This document shows positions 17,594-28,409 of a stretch of 64,000 bases of DNA, piece after piece. The number at the start of each line of letters is the position of its first letter. Positions within the stretch are counted from its first letter, which is position 1. A program made the translations under genes and the position numbers. The notes beneath the pieces were generated by a model. The model did no database searches, was not told where the DNA came from, and worked only from the letters and a program-made list of their open reading frames with translations. This DNA comes from JABDQZ01 sp963801985 (GTDB lineage Bacteria > Pseudomonadota > Gammaproteobacteria > Chromatiales > Chromatiaceae): positions 1 to 64,000 of the forward strand of contig CAWDGV010000001.1 in the NCBI GenBank assembly GCA_963801985.1, in the 5' to 3' direction.

Positions 17594-20500
17594 TCAACCT
17601 TTTTTGTCTTTTGATGCATAACGCAAATCCAGCGTGTATGGATGGTCTGGATTCGGATGCTCCGGTGGTATCTCAACCGTTCCGGCTGTGTGTCCATGCT
17701 GCCAGAATCGTGCCAAACGCCTTGATTCAGCGGCAAAAGGATTAATCGGGAAATCTTCCGGATTCAAACCGCCGGGATGGGCGACATGGTAAGTACAGCC
17801 ACCCAGCGAAGCTTTGCTCCAGCCGTCGATAAGATCGAAAACCAGCGGTGCCTGCTCCGGAATGGATGGATGCAGCCCGGAAGGCGGACTCCATGCCTTG
17901 AAACGGATGCCAGCAACATACTCACCACGTTCTCCAGTGCACCGTAATGGAACACGCTTGCCATTGCATGCTACATAATGGCGCGATTCGGTCATGCCGC
18001 GCACACGCAATTGCAGGCGTTCCACGGATGAATCAACAAAGCGAGCAGTACCCTGGGCAGTGACCTCTTCACCCAGCACATGCCAGGGTTCAATCGCGAA
18101 CCGCAGTTCAAATTCAATATCACCCGCCTGCATCGTTCCGTAGCGGGGAAAGCGAAACTCGATAAATGGATCCAGCCATTGTGGATCAAACTCATATCCC
18201 CAGCGACGCATATCAGCAACAACATCCCGGGCATCCTGGGTGACATAATGCGGCAACATGAAGCGATCATGCAGCTCGGTTCCCCAATGCACCAGTTTCT
18301 CTTCATAAGGCTGCTGCCAGAAGCGCGCCACCAGCGTTCTTAACAACAGGTTCTGCACCAGTGCCATGCGCGAATGCGGCGGCATTTCAAAACCGCGAAA
18401 CTCGACAATGCCCAGCCGCCCGCTGGCTGAGTCAGGCGAATAGAGCTTGTCGATACAGAACTCTGCCCGGTGGGTATTACCGGTCATGTCGACCAGCAGG
18501 TTTCGCAAGGTACGATCAATAATCCAGGGCGAGAAAGTCTCTCCCCGGGGCAGGTTCTGCAGGGCAATTTCCAGTTCATAGAGACTGTCGTCGCGCGCTT
18601 CATCCACCCTGGGTGCCTGCGAAGTGGGACCGATAAACATCCCTGAGAACAGGTAGGACAGTGATGGATGGTTTTGCCAGTAACGGATCAGGCTGGCCAG
18701 CACCTGGGGCTTGCGCAGCATGGGGCTGTCGGCTGGCTTTACGCCACCAAGTGTGACGTGATTGCCGCCGCCGGTACCCGTGTGACGGCCATCGAGCATG
18801 AATTTTTCAGTACCCAGCCGCGACAGGCGCGCTTCTTCGTAAAGTATTTCGGTATTCTCAACCAGTTCCTGCCAGCTTTCAGCCGGGTGGATATTGACTT
18901 CGATGACGCCCGGATCCGGCGTCACTGAAAAGCGTTGCAGACGATCATCGCGCGGCGCCTCGTAGCCTTCAAACACCACCGGCTGGTCGAGCTCTGCCGC
19001 GATGCTTTCAATGATGCCCAACAGTTCAAGCCAGTGATTCAAGTGAGTCAGTGGCGGTAAAAAGATATGCAGGTGGCCGTCACGTGGTTCCAGGCAAAGC
19101 GCGGTGCGCACAAACAGGGACTCGTCCAGTCCCTCATCAGCCGGCTCCTGGTACTGCAGGCCATGCTCCTCGGCAGGCTGCGGGCTGTACTGTGTATAAC
19201 GTGCGCTCACCGCTCCGCCAAGTTCCTCCTGCTTTTCAAAAGGATCAGCTTCAACCACTTTCTGCCTGTCCTTGTCTTTCTGCCAGAGCAGTGAATTCAA
19301 GTGGCAGGCGAAACCCCATTGGGGAATCACCGGGCACCAGGAACATGTTTTCGCGCCGGAATTTCCAGCGGGAACTGATCCATTTTTTCGCCACCGGATC
19401 CCAGGCCAGTGGCAAGGCATAACCGACAACTTTATCCAGGCCTTTTTCAAACAGTTTCAACAAGCGTTTTCTTTCGGTTTTATCCTCAAGCTTGTTGTTT
19501 AAGACATCCAGGTTTTCCGGCAACGTGCCTTCCTTCCAGAGGTAATACAACACGTCCTCGTAACCGGGTACGGCATTGGCCGGGGCAATACCCAGCTTTT
19601 TCGCCAGGGTCCGCGGCAAATTTTTCTGCCGTCCGGGCATCAGCTTTACCCGCGGAGACCGGGTCAGCCAGTAACTTTTCATCCTGCCAGACCGGCTCGC
19701 CGTCTTTACGCCAGTAACAATGCAGGGCCCAGCGCGGCAAAGGTTCACCCGGGTACCATTTACCCTGGCCATGATGCAAAACACCACCCGGCGCAAACTG
19801 TTTCCACAGCCGGCGGTAAAGGTCACCGGCCAGCTTGCGTTTATGATCTCCGAGGGCTGCGATGTTCCATTCAGCCCCATCCATGTCATCGATTGAGACA
19901 AAGGTGGGCTCCCCGCCCATGGTCAGCCTGACATCATTTGCCTGGAGCTGTTCATCAACCTGTTGACCGAGCAGACATTACCTCGGCCCATTGTTCCTCG
20001 GTAAAAGGCTTGGTAACACGCGGGTCTTCCTTGATACGCGTCACCTGGTTAAGAAATGTAAAAGTGACTTCACACTTGTCGGTGGCACCTTCAACCGGTG
20101 CTGCACTGATGGGATCCGCGGTACAGGCCAGGGGAATATGCCCTTCACTGGCAAACAGGCCCGAGGTCGGGTCTAGCCCTACCCAGCCGGCTCCGGGAAG
20201 ATAGACTTCGGTCCAGGCATGCAGATCGGTAAAGTCCTGTTCCGGCCCGGAAGGACCATCAAGCGAAGGCACATCCGCGGTCAGTTGCACCAGGTAACCG
20301 GAAACAAAACGCGCCGCCAGGCCCAGGTGCCGCAGGATCTGTACCAGCAGCCAGGCACTGTCACGACAGGAACCTATGCCCCGCTCAAGGGTTGTTTCGC
20401 AGGTCTGGACGCCGGGTTCCATACGAATTGAATACTCGATATCCTTCTCGAGTTTCTGGTTGAGACTGACCAGGAAATCAATAATGCGCTTGTTTTTATC

Positions 20501-20927
20501 GGCGTGCTCTTTCAGCCAGTCAGCATGATCTTTAATCCAGGCATTCAAGCGCTTGCCGTCTTCAGATATTTCGAAATACGGGGCCAGTTCTTTCTTGAGT
20601 TGCTCCGGGTATTCAAAAGGATAAGTTTTCTGCGTAGTCTTCAACGAAGAAATCAAACGGGTTGATTTTCACCAGCTCAACCACCAGGCCAACATCAATG
20701 ACCATCTCGCGGGTTTTTTCTTCAAAAACCAGCCTTGCCATGTAGTTGCCGAAAGGATCCTGCTGCCAGTTAAGAAAATGCTTGGCGGGTTCGACCTTCA
20801 GCGAGTAATGCAAAATTGGCGTACGACTGTGTGAAGCCGGCCGCAAACGAATAATATGCGGTGAAAGTGAAACTGCCCGATCGAAGTGATATTCGGTCCG
20901 ATGGTGAATGGCAACCTGGATAGACAT
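17594..20927 (-). CDS. transglutaminase/DUF2126 protein, four frameshifts
   Basis: A 1109-residue protein when repaired. The N-terminal domain (MSIQVAIHHRTEYHFDRAV) and the papain-like transglutaminase core come first, with catalytic Cys in GIGSCRD, His in DLHAWTEV and Asp in GLDPTSG. DUF2126 follows from MGGEPTFVSIDD to the C-terminus. Frame changes lie at 20626-20629 (surplus base in TTTT), about 19966, 19607-19609 (surplus base in GGG) and about 19299. All four shift in the same sense. Residues either side match the family, so the coding capacity is otherwise intact. ATG 20927 has AGGGA upstream. First gene of the Anbu-linked operon; predicted to cleave or transfer peptide tags. Confidence 0.88.
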
Positions 20928-21096
20928 ACTACATCCCTGCTAAGAGCAAATGGGTAAACTTAATTAATACCGGATCTATCTAGCAAGTTTAGTACCAGAA
21001 ATATTTAAAGCAAAAACATTATCGGACTTTTAATAAAACAAACTTCACTGCATACTGTAATTTCATCGATATTAGCTTTCATGGGTTTACAGAATC
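20928..21096. promoter_or_regulatory. divergent promoter region between the transglutaminase operon and Anbu
   Basis: This 169-bp AT-rich stretch separates divergently transcribed genes and must hold both promoters. No strong -35/-10 pair was identified with confidence. Confidence 0.5.
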
Positions 21097-21954
21097 ATGA
21101 CTTACTGTGTTGGGCTTCGTCTCAATGACGGACTTGTTTTTGCATCAGATTCGCGCACCAATGCCGGCGTGGATTACGTTACCTCCTACAGCAAGATGCA
21201 CGTCTTCAAGCCGGCCAGCGACAGAATTTTTGTTATTCTGTCTGCCGGTAACCTGGCAACCACCCAGGAAGTTATCAACCATATTCAGCGCGATATTGAT
21301 TACCCCAGCAACGAACCAAACCTGGCTAACGTCCGTTACCTGTTTGAAGCCGCTGAATATATCGGCAAAATCAGCCAGAGCGTGCAGATGGAACACAACG
21401 CCGCACTCCAACATTCCGGGGTCAGCGGGGAAACCACGCTGCTGCTTGGCGGCCAGATCACGGGGCAAAAGCATGAACTGATACTGATCTATCCACAGGG
21501 CAATTACATTGCGGCATCCCCGGAAACCCCCTACCTGCAGATTGGCGAAAGCAAGTACGGCAAGCCCGGGCTGGACCGGATTGTCAGGGCAGACCTGTCT
21601 CTCGATGAGGGCGCAAGGCTTTGCCTGGTTTCCCTGGATGCCACCACGCGTTCCAACCTTACCGTTGGCCCCCCTTTTGAAGTTGCGACCTATATCCAGG
21701 GTGAGCTGAAGCTCAATTGTCACTGCACCTTTGAAGAGACCGACCCTTACCTGATTAACCTTAGAAAATCATGGAATGACGGCATTAACGATGTCTTCCG
21801 TAAATTGCCGGCAATGACCTGGAGCCCACAACAGCAACAGTTGTCTTTACAGCAGAGCCAGCAGCAACTGCAAAACCCGCAGCAACAGCAACCGCAACAG
21901 CAGGTTCAACCATTTAGCGCACAGACCGGCTGCAAAATAACCAGCGAAAACTGA
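21097..21954 (+). CDS. Anbu-type proteasome-like peptidase with glutamine-rich tail
   Basis: 285 residues. The N-terminus MTYCVGLRLNDGLVFASDSRTNAGVD is the Anbu signature: Thr2 becomes the nucleophile after Met removal, with Asp in the SDSRTNAGVD loop and Lys in YSKMHVF. Residues 1 to about 240 cover the Ntn-hydrolase fold. The last 43 residues are unusual: about 18 glutamines in some 31 positions, then SAQTGCKITSEN, which is not part of the fold. Anbu is the ancestral beta-subunit-like particle found with alpha-E, ATP-grasp and transglutaminase genes, all present next door. Its physiological substrate is not established. Confidence 0.93.
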   Translation: MTYCVGLRLNDGLVFASDSRTNAGVDYVTSYSKMHVFKPASDRIFVILSAGNLATTQEVINHIQRDIDYPSNEPNLANVRYLFEAAEYIGKISQSVQMEHNAALQHSGVSGETTLLLGGQITGQKHELILIYPQGNYIAASPETPYLQIGESKYGKPGLDRIVRADLSLDEGARLCLVSLDATTRSNLTVGPPFEVATYIQGELKLNCHCTFEETDPYLINLRKSWNDGINDVFRKLPAMTWSPQQQQLSLQQSQQQLQNPQQQQPQQQVQPFSAQTGCKITSEN

Positions 21955-22001
21955 TTCTATTAATCTATTCAGACCAGGGTTTACTGTAAAAATATTATTG
22001 C

Positions 22002-24458
22002 TTAAACAGCGCTGCCGCTTTGTTGCCGGGGTATGGTAAAAGTAATAACCGCCCCGCCTCCGGGATTGGCCATCGCCTGAATAGTACCACCATGGGCACT
22101 GATAATTTCTTTACAGATAGCCAGGCCAAGGCCAGTACCACCAGCATCCGGGCCTGTTTTAGTGGACTGGACGAATTTATCAAACACGCTTTGCAACTCG
22201 TCATCCGGTATTCCCACACCATTATCAATTACACTGACAGTGATTGCCGGAATCGAAGCGGATTCTGCGTCAACTGGTGACATCTCTGTTTCTGACAGCG
22301 TCACCCGGATAGCCTGGTCCTGTTCACTGAATTTAATGGCATTCGATAACAGATTACGCATGACCTGGTGCATTCTCTGCACATCAATAAGGGCATGAGT
22401 TGCAAACCTGGCCGGCTCAACTTTTAAATCGAGTGATTTATTTTTCAGCACTGCAGCCATTTCAGCAATAACATCCTCAATAACCATGACAAGATCCTGA
22501 TCACTGAAATGAAATTGCATGCGTCCCGCCTCAAGTTTGGCAAAATCAAGCAACTCGTTCACCAGCTGTAACAGGCGGTTGCCACTGGCATTAATACGTG
22601 AAAAGTAATGCACCAGCTTATCGGCTTGCTCGGTGGACGTCTTCTTGATGCCCATCTGCGAGAAAGCCAGGATTGCATGCATGGGTGTACGTAATTCATG
22701 TGAAATATTGGCAAGGAATTCACTCTTGGCCTGGCTGGCATGCTCTGCAGCTTCCTTGGCTTTCAGCAGGTCAGCAGTTTGCTCATTCACCCGCTCCTGT
22801 AAGCGCGTGTTGTAACAGGATAACAGATTTTGGCGATAGATCAGGCCTGCCAGCAATAAACCGGCAATCGCCAGGTAAACCCAGTAATCAAGAATATTGA
22901 ATGCATGTGTATATTTGACCGATACCCACTTGTTATAAATTTGCTGTTTTTCTTCAGCCGATACGGTTTTAACCAGTTGATCCAGTATTTCGAAAAGCAC
23001 CGGCGAGTTTTTGTTAACCGCAATAGACCAGGCAAATTTGAGGTCAGATTTACCGGCAATGCGAAGCTGTCCTGAATAGTTATGTTGAATCACATAACTG
23101 GTGACCATCATTGGAAAGGCATAACCGTACAACTCTCCACGCATCACTTTTTCCAGCCCGTCGACAGGACCCGGGTTTTTGACAAACTCGATGTCGGGAT
23201 AGGCTTTTTCAAAGATATCGGTGAATGAACTCTTTAAGGGAATGCCAATCTGCTTGCCTGACAAACCAGCCATGTCCGGAATAAAGACTTCATCATTGCC
23301 TGTTGCTATGACAATCGATTCTTTCAAGTAAGGTTCAGTAAAAAACAATTTACTGGAAAGTTCGCCAGAGCCAAGCAATGAAATATGCATCTCACATTGG
23401 CCACTGATGGTTTTGTCTACCGCTTCGGCAATTGTCTTGCTGGCTACCGGCTGCAATGCAACGCCAAGGCGTTGCTCGAACAAATCAATATAATCAGCGG
23501 CCATACCCGTTAGCTTGCCTTTATCCATAAAACTGAAGGGTGCGATGTTTGGCGGGTAACAGACATTGATTGAAGCTTTACCTTGTAAATATGTCCGTTG
23601 ATCAGGACTCAATTGTAAACCCCTGCCTTTATTCAGTTCGTTAACCTTGCGGCCCTGAAGGCCAAGCCATTTTGAAGAAATAACCTGTTTTTGATTGTCG
23701 CTCAGGCTGTCCAGACCTTTTTGCAGGATATCTCGCAATAAGGTCCAGTCTTTACGTACCCCCATATGAAGCTCGCTGACACCGACATCAACTGCTGTTA
23801 CTGCTTTTAAACCCTTGATTTGCTGTTGCCTGGTAAAATGGGCAATCAGGGCCGTGTTTTCGATAAGACCATCAGCTTTGTGCGTTATCACGCTGTCTAT
23901 TGCTTCAAGTGAACCATTCACTTCAAGTATATTTATTTGCGGATAATTTTTTTGCAGATATCCAATCTGGGCGTAGCCCTTGGGTATTGCCAGGGTTTTG
24001 CCAGCCAGGTCCGCAAGACCTTTAGTAACCTTGTCTGAATCAGACATATAAAGATAATGCCGTATATTCAGGTATGGCCGGGTAAAATTAAGAAAGCTGG
24101 TGCGTTCTTCGTTATACCAGAGCATGGGTAACACATCGATCTGACCTTCCCTGGCCCGTTGCAGTAATTCATTCCACGTATAGCCAGTGTGGACTTCGAA
24201 CGATAAACCTGTGGCTTGTTCAAGCAGCTGCAGATAATCAAAAGCTGCACCGGTATATTGCCCATCCTCCACATAATCATAGGGCGGCCAGTCCATTTCC
24301 CCGCCCACAATAATAACCGGGTGATTTTTTATAAACGCCTTTTCCTGTTTGGTTAACTCAACAGTAGATCCTGGCATTGTGCCTGCCTGGGCAATTGGCA
24401 GGAAAAACAGGCACATCAGCATACCCAGCGTGAACCTTATTTTTAAAAAAATCATCAT
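22002..24458 (-). CDS. BvgS-like sensor histidine kinase with two periplasmic SBP3 domains
   Basis: 818 residues. The signal peptide spans 1-25. Two solute-binding family 3 domains in tandem occupy about 40-275 and 295-515; each starts with a ligand-pocket motif (GGEMDWPPYDY, CYPPNIAPFSF). A membrane helix runs 525-541. A coiled linker leads to HisKA with phospho-His587 in ANISHELRTP, then a HATPase domain with DNGVGIPDDEL and GGTGLGLAI. There is no receiver or Hpt domain, unlike BvgS itself, so an external regulator must be used; none is adjacent. It is convergent with Anbu. Confidence 0.93.
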   Translation of the reverse strand: MMIFLKIRFTLGMLMCLFFLPIAQAGTMPGSTVELTKQEKAFIKNHPVIIVGGEMDWPPYDYVEDGQYTGAAFDYLQLLEQATGLSFEVHTGYTWNELLQRAREGQIDVLPMLWYNEERTSFLNFTRPYLNIRHYLYMSDSDKVTKGLADLAGKTLAIPKGYAQIGYLQKNYPQINILEVNGSLEAIDSVITHKADGLIENTALIAHFTRQQQIKGLKAVTAVDVGVSELHMGVRKDWTLLRDILQKGLDSLSDNQKQVISSKWLGLQGRKVNELNKGRGLQLSPDQRTYLQGKASINVCYPPNIAPFSFMDKGKLTGMAADYIDLFEQRLGVALQPVASKTIAEAVDKTISGQCEMHISLLGSGELSSKLFFTEPYLKESIVIATGNDEVFIPDMAGLSGKQIGIPLKSSFTDIFEKAYPDIEFVKNPGPVDGLEKVMRGELYGYAFPMMVTSYVIQHNYSGQLRIAGKSDLKFAWSIAVNKNSPVLFEILDQLVKTVSAEEKQQIYNKWVSVKYTHAFNILDYWVYLAIAGLLLAGLIYRQNLLSCYNTRLQERVNEQTADLLKAKEAAEHASQAKSEFLANISHELRTPMHAILAFSQMGIKKTSTEQADKLVHYFSRINASGNRLLQLVNELLDFAKLEAGRMQFHFSDQDLVMVIEDVIAEMAAVLKNKSLDLKVEPARFATHALIDVQRMHQVMRNLLSNAIKFSEQDQAIRVTLSETEMSPVDAESASIPAITVSVIDNGVGIPDDELQSVFDKFVQSTKTGPDAGGTGLGLAICKEIISAHGGTIQAMANPGGGAVITFTIPRQQSGSAV

Positions 24459-24542
24459 AAATATATTGCCAGCCGATCAATCAGCTATCGAACATGCAGA
24501 CTGAAAACACCAGTAATGATATTGCCCCTGTTTAATCATGCC

Positions 24543-27500
24543 TTAAAATTCTTCCCAGTCATCGCCATCATCCGACTGGGGAGATGGTTTCGCTGGCATG
24601 GGGGCAGCAGCTTTAACTCCTGGTAATTTTTTTGCCGCAGGCCTGGATGCAGCTGATTCTGCCCTGGGTGCAGGGTTTGCTTGTGCGTGGTTTATTGCAG
24701 CCCGGGTTATTGTTCTGGCAACAGCCACTGGTTGCCGGCCGGATGTATTGAAAAACTCCATTGCCCGTTGCATTTCTGAAGCATTGTCACTCATCGCCGC
24801 ACTGGCGGCCGATGTCTGCTCGGCAAGGGCGGCATTCTGCTGAGTCATTTCGTCCATGTTGGTGATAGCCATGTTGACCTGTTCAATGCCTGAAGTCTGC
24901 TCAGCACTGGCGGCGGCAATCTCGGCAATAATGTCACCGACCTTTTTTACGCCATCAACAATTTCTGATAATGACTCACCGGTTTGATTAACCAGTTCAG
25001 AGCCGCTGCTGACCTTGTCAACAGAATCCTTGATGAGCTCCTTGATTTCCTTGGCAGCTGCTGCAGAACGTGAAGCCAGGTTACGCACTTCAGTTGCCAC
25101 CACGGCAAATCCACGCCCCTGTTCACCGGCACGCGCCGCTTCGACAGAAGCATTCAAGGCCAGCAGGTTGGTCTGGAACGCGATCTCATCAATCACGCCG
25201 ATAATCTCGGCAATCTGGTTGGATGACTCGCTGATTTGCTGCATGGCTGAAACAGCCTGTTCAACGACTTCACCGCCTTTTTCTGCTGCACCACGTGCAG
25301 TTGTTGCAACCTGGTTGGCCTGTTGCGCATTGTCACTGTTGTTTTTCACCGTGCTGGTCAGCTCTTCCATGCTGGCAGCAGTTTCCTGCAGGTTGGCGGC
25401 CTGTTGCTCGGTACGACTACTGAGGTTGTTATTACCGGTGGAAATTTCATCAGATGCTGTACCTACCTGGTCCGAGATCGACCTTAAGCGTTCCACCGTT
25501 TCCTCAACATTACCAATGGTTTTATTAATGTTGTCTTTGACTTCCCCGAAAGTACCCTGGTAATCACGCGTGATGGTTTCTGTCAGGTCCCCATTGGCCA
25601 TGTGTTCCATGACGTTGCCAATATCGTCGAAGACACTGGTAAGCTGATCCAGCAGACGATTAAAACCATTGGACAACTGCAGGAAGAAACCCGTCTTGTC
25701 CGTGGTATCAAGACGGCTGCTCAAATTGCCCGAGCTTGCCGCATCGACCAGTGAATCAATTTCACGCTCAACCGCAACTTCCTGGGTCCTGTCAGCCCAT
25801 TCAACCGCTGTTCCCAGGCGCGTGCCATCGGTATCGACAACAGGATTTGCCGTAATGCGCATGGTCCTGCCACCAATTTCAAGTTCAGACTGGAAAGTCG
25901 AATCCAGCTGGTCCAGCAGTCGCATCTGGTGCGCCGGGTTTTTATGGAAACCATCAATGTTGCTACCCAGCAGGTTCGCAGCATTAAAGTCGGGTAGGTC
26001 CTGACGAAAATCAGACTGGGCTTCAGTAAACAGTTGTGCAGCGTTTTTATTGACGTAAATAATTTCACGTTCAGGGTTTGCCAGCATGACGTTACTGGAA
26101 ACATTATCCAGTGCCACCCTGATTCGCTGGTTCTCAGAGGCAATTCGACGCTCCTCTTCCAGCCTTTCCTGCTCCAGGCGTTGCTGCTCGAGCAGTTCAG
26201 TCTGGTCGAACCACTGCGTGACACGCCCAACGTAATTTTCATCTTCATCATAAACAGGATTTGCCAGCAGGTGCATCGAGCGGCCGGCAATTACGCCATC
26301 CAGCTCTTTTTCGGATTGCAGGTTCTGTGAATATACCTTTTTGAATTCACCCTCTTCAAAATAGCTTGAAAGTTTATTGCCTATCAGTTTATCAACCGCA
26401 AAATCAGGTGCTGTTTTCTGCCATTCAGCTTCAATTGCCTCGAATTGCTTCCTGGCGGCACGGTTCATGTAAATCAACAGGTTGTTATCATCAGAGACAG
26501 TCGTTGGCGTACTGTTATTATCCAGTGCCAGCTTGATCCGCATGGTTTCAGTGGCCTGTTCCTGGGCATAGGCAATATCAAAGCCAAGCCGAATCTGTGT
26601 CATGCGCGTCGCTTCAATGGTCTTACCAATTTCATCACCCTGTCCTTCACCAACATCCTTGCTGAAGTCACCTTCTGCCATGGCTTTAACCACGTCGACC
26701 AGTTTACGGATTGGATTGGCGATATTACGGACAGTTGACCAGGCGATCAGCAGGGCGAACAGAACAATAATGCTGACAACAAACAGCTTGATGTACTCGT
26801 TGGTTTTAAAGCCATCGATACGTTTTTCCAACAGGTTTTTTAATGCCGGGGCCACCTGGTCATAAAGTGCATAACCAGCAGCTATCGCATTCGAGCCGGT
26901 TTTAAAGGCAGCCTGTGCGTCCATTTCCTCAATATCACCTTGCAGCAAACGCTCAGTGTCAGTCACCATTACATTAGCTTTCGAGACAAAGTCATTGATA
27001 ACTGTTTCCAGCAAGGGCTTGAGTGTTGCATTGTTTTCAAACGCCACTGCCATACTGCGAGCCGTATCCTCGATTCCCTTACGGGCAATAACCAGCTTAC
27101 CGATTACATCGGCCTTACGGTTTTCTGTCAGTTTTCCACGGTCAATAACACCCGCTGTAGTCCCCCTGAGAACAGCAAGATCTTCAAGTACATTTGGCAA
27201 CCGCAAAATAACGATATCCATCAGGTAATAACTGTCCAGGTCTGGATCAAGAATCAGGTTGGAATTATCGCCAACACGGCCAATCAGAGCCTGTACTTTT
27301 TTGATCACCTCAATGTGACGGTTGTTACTGCTTGTTGAATCAAGCGTACCGAGATCAGACAGTAGTCTGCTCCAGTCATTTTTAATTGCCGACCACTGCT
27401 GATCAACATCCAAAGTCTGCCCCAGCCTGCCATGCATTGCCTCAACCGACTGGATACCCTGATCAATGCGGGACCTGACAGCTGCCAGGTCTGCTGCAGT

Positions 27501-28175
27501 CGCATCGGCGCGTTTCAATGCATCCGCAACATCACGATGCTGCCCCATCGTTTCCAGTAACGTACGCACGGGGTCATTGTAGTCAACCCCCATGACTTCT
27601 TTCTCAGCAAAATTAATTGATACATTTTCAGCGGCGATGAGTAAATAAGTCAGCACGATTAAAGGCACCAACAGGGAACCAATCATGATGGCAAACTTGT
27701 TGCGCAGTGACAGGTGCTTGAAGAAATTCAGCTTGCCAGACAGGGTTGTCGATCGCAGCTTTGCCTTGCCCATGTTGATATCGCGATACAATGACTCGGC
27801 CTGCATAACCTCGTGACGCTCTGGTGCGGTGCGCACAGACATGTATTCGACCACCTGGCCGTTTTTGGTTATTGGTGTGACGTTGGCCTTTACCCAGTAA
27901 TAGTCACCGTTTTTAGCACGGTTTTTGACCATTCCAACCCAGGGTTTGCCAGCCTGAACGGTTTTCCATAAATCTTCAAAAGCAGCCGGCGGCATATCAG
28001 GATGCCTGACGATATTATGATTCTGTCCAATCAACTCGGCATGCGTGAAGCCACTGATTTTTACAAATTCCTTGTTGGCAAAAGTAATTGCGCCTTTCAG
28101 GTTGGTTTTGGAAACCAGCATTTTGCCTTCCGGGTACGGAATTTCATTTTGCGTGACCGGCTCATTTATTTTCAT
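24543..28175 (-). CDS. methyl-accepting chemotaxis protein with three PAS domains
   Basis: 1210 residues from MKINEPVTQNEIPYPEG (28175), the usual start of Aer-like receptors; the frame is open to 28244. Order: an Aer-type PAS (GFTHAELIGQNHNIVRHPDM), membrane helix (SLLVPLIVLTYLLIA), a periplasmic or nitrate-sensing-like helical region of about 280 residues, membrane helix (VVSIIVLFALLIAW), HAMP, two more PAS modules, a second HAMP-like stretch, then the MCP signalling domain with hairpin tip EIIGVIDEIAFQTNLLALNA. It ends in DDWEEF. DWEEF fits the xWxxF tether used by CheR/CheB (NWETF in Tsr/Tar), suggesting adaptation by methylation. Redox or oxygen sensing is possible from the PAS but unproven. 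Confidence 0.93.
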   Translation of the reverse strand: MKINEPVTQNEIPYPEGKMLVSKTNLKGAITFANKEFVKISGFTHAELIGQNHNIVRHPDMPPAAFEDLWKTVQAGKPWVGMVKNRAKNGDYYWVKANVTPITKNGQVVEYMSVRTAPERHEVMQAESLYRDINMGKAKLRSTTLSGKLNFFKHLSLRNKFAIMIGSLLVPLIVLTYLLIAAENVSINFAEKEVMGVDYNDPVRTLLETMGQHRDVADALKRADATAADLAAVRSRIDQGIQSVEAMHGRLGQTLDVDQQWSAIKNDWSRLLSDLGTLDSTSSNNRHIEVIKKVQALIGRVGDNSNLILDPDLDSYYLMDIVILRLPNVLEDLAVLRGTTAGVIDRGKLTENRKADVIGKLVIARKGIEDTARSMAVAFENNATLKPLLETVINDFVSKANVMVTDTERLLQGDIEEMDAQAAFKTGSNAIAAGYALYDQVAPALKNLLEKRIDGFKTNEYIKLFVVSIIVLFALLIAWSTVRNIANPIRKLVDVVKAMAEGDFSKDVGEGQGDEIGKTIEATRMTQIRLGFDIAYAQEQATETMRIKLALDNNSTPTTVSDDNNLLIYMNRAARKQFEAIEAEWQKTAPDFAVDKLIGNKLSSYFEEGEFKKVYSQNLQSEKELDGVIAGRSMHLLANPVYDEDENYVGRVTQWFDQTELLEQQRLEQERLEEERRIASENQRIRVALDNVSSNVMLANPEREIIYVNKNAAQLFTEAQSDFRQDLPDFNAANLLGSNIDGFHKNPAHQMRLLDQLDSTFQSELEIGGRTMRITANPVVDTDGTRLGTAVEWADRTQEVAVEREIDSLVDAASSGNLSSRLDTTDKTGFFLQLSNGFNRLLDQLTSVFDDIGNVMEHMANGDLTETITRDYQGTFGEVKDNINKTIGNVEETVERLRSISDQVGTASDEISTGNNNLSSRTEQQAANLQETAASMEELTSTVKNNSDNAQQANQVATTARGAAEKGGEVVEQAVSAMQQISESSNQIAEIIGVIDEIAFQTNLLALNASVEAARAGEQGRGFAVVATEVRNLASRSAAAAKEIKELIKDSVDKVSSGSELVNQTGESLSEIVDGVKKVGDIIAEIAAASAEQTSGIEQVNMAITNMDEMTQQNAALAEQTSAASAAMSDNASEMQRAMEFFNTSGRQPVAVARTITRAAINHAQANPAPRAESAASRPAAKKLPGVKAAAPMPAKPSPQSDDGDDWEEF

Positions 28176-28409
28176 CTCAGAAGTCCCGTAGAAAAAAATG
28201 TTGTTATTCGACTTGATTAAATGAAGCACTCTTGCAGTGTTCATCCATTCTTTTATTACTGAACTAACGACTTACCTGGTCAAAACTTTAATCAAAACCG
28301 GTGCTTATACCTCTGCAAAATTTCGGGTTATTTATTCGACTGCTGACAGGGCATTCCCCTGCTTCTAAATATTCATCGAAATGTCATCCAAACGTAGTAA
28401 CATTCCCGC

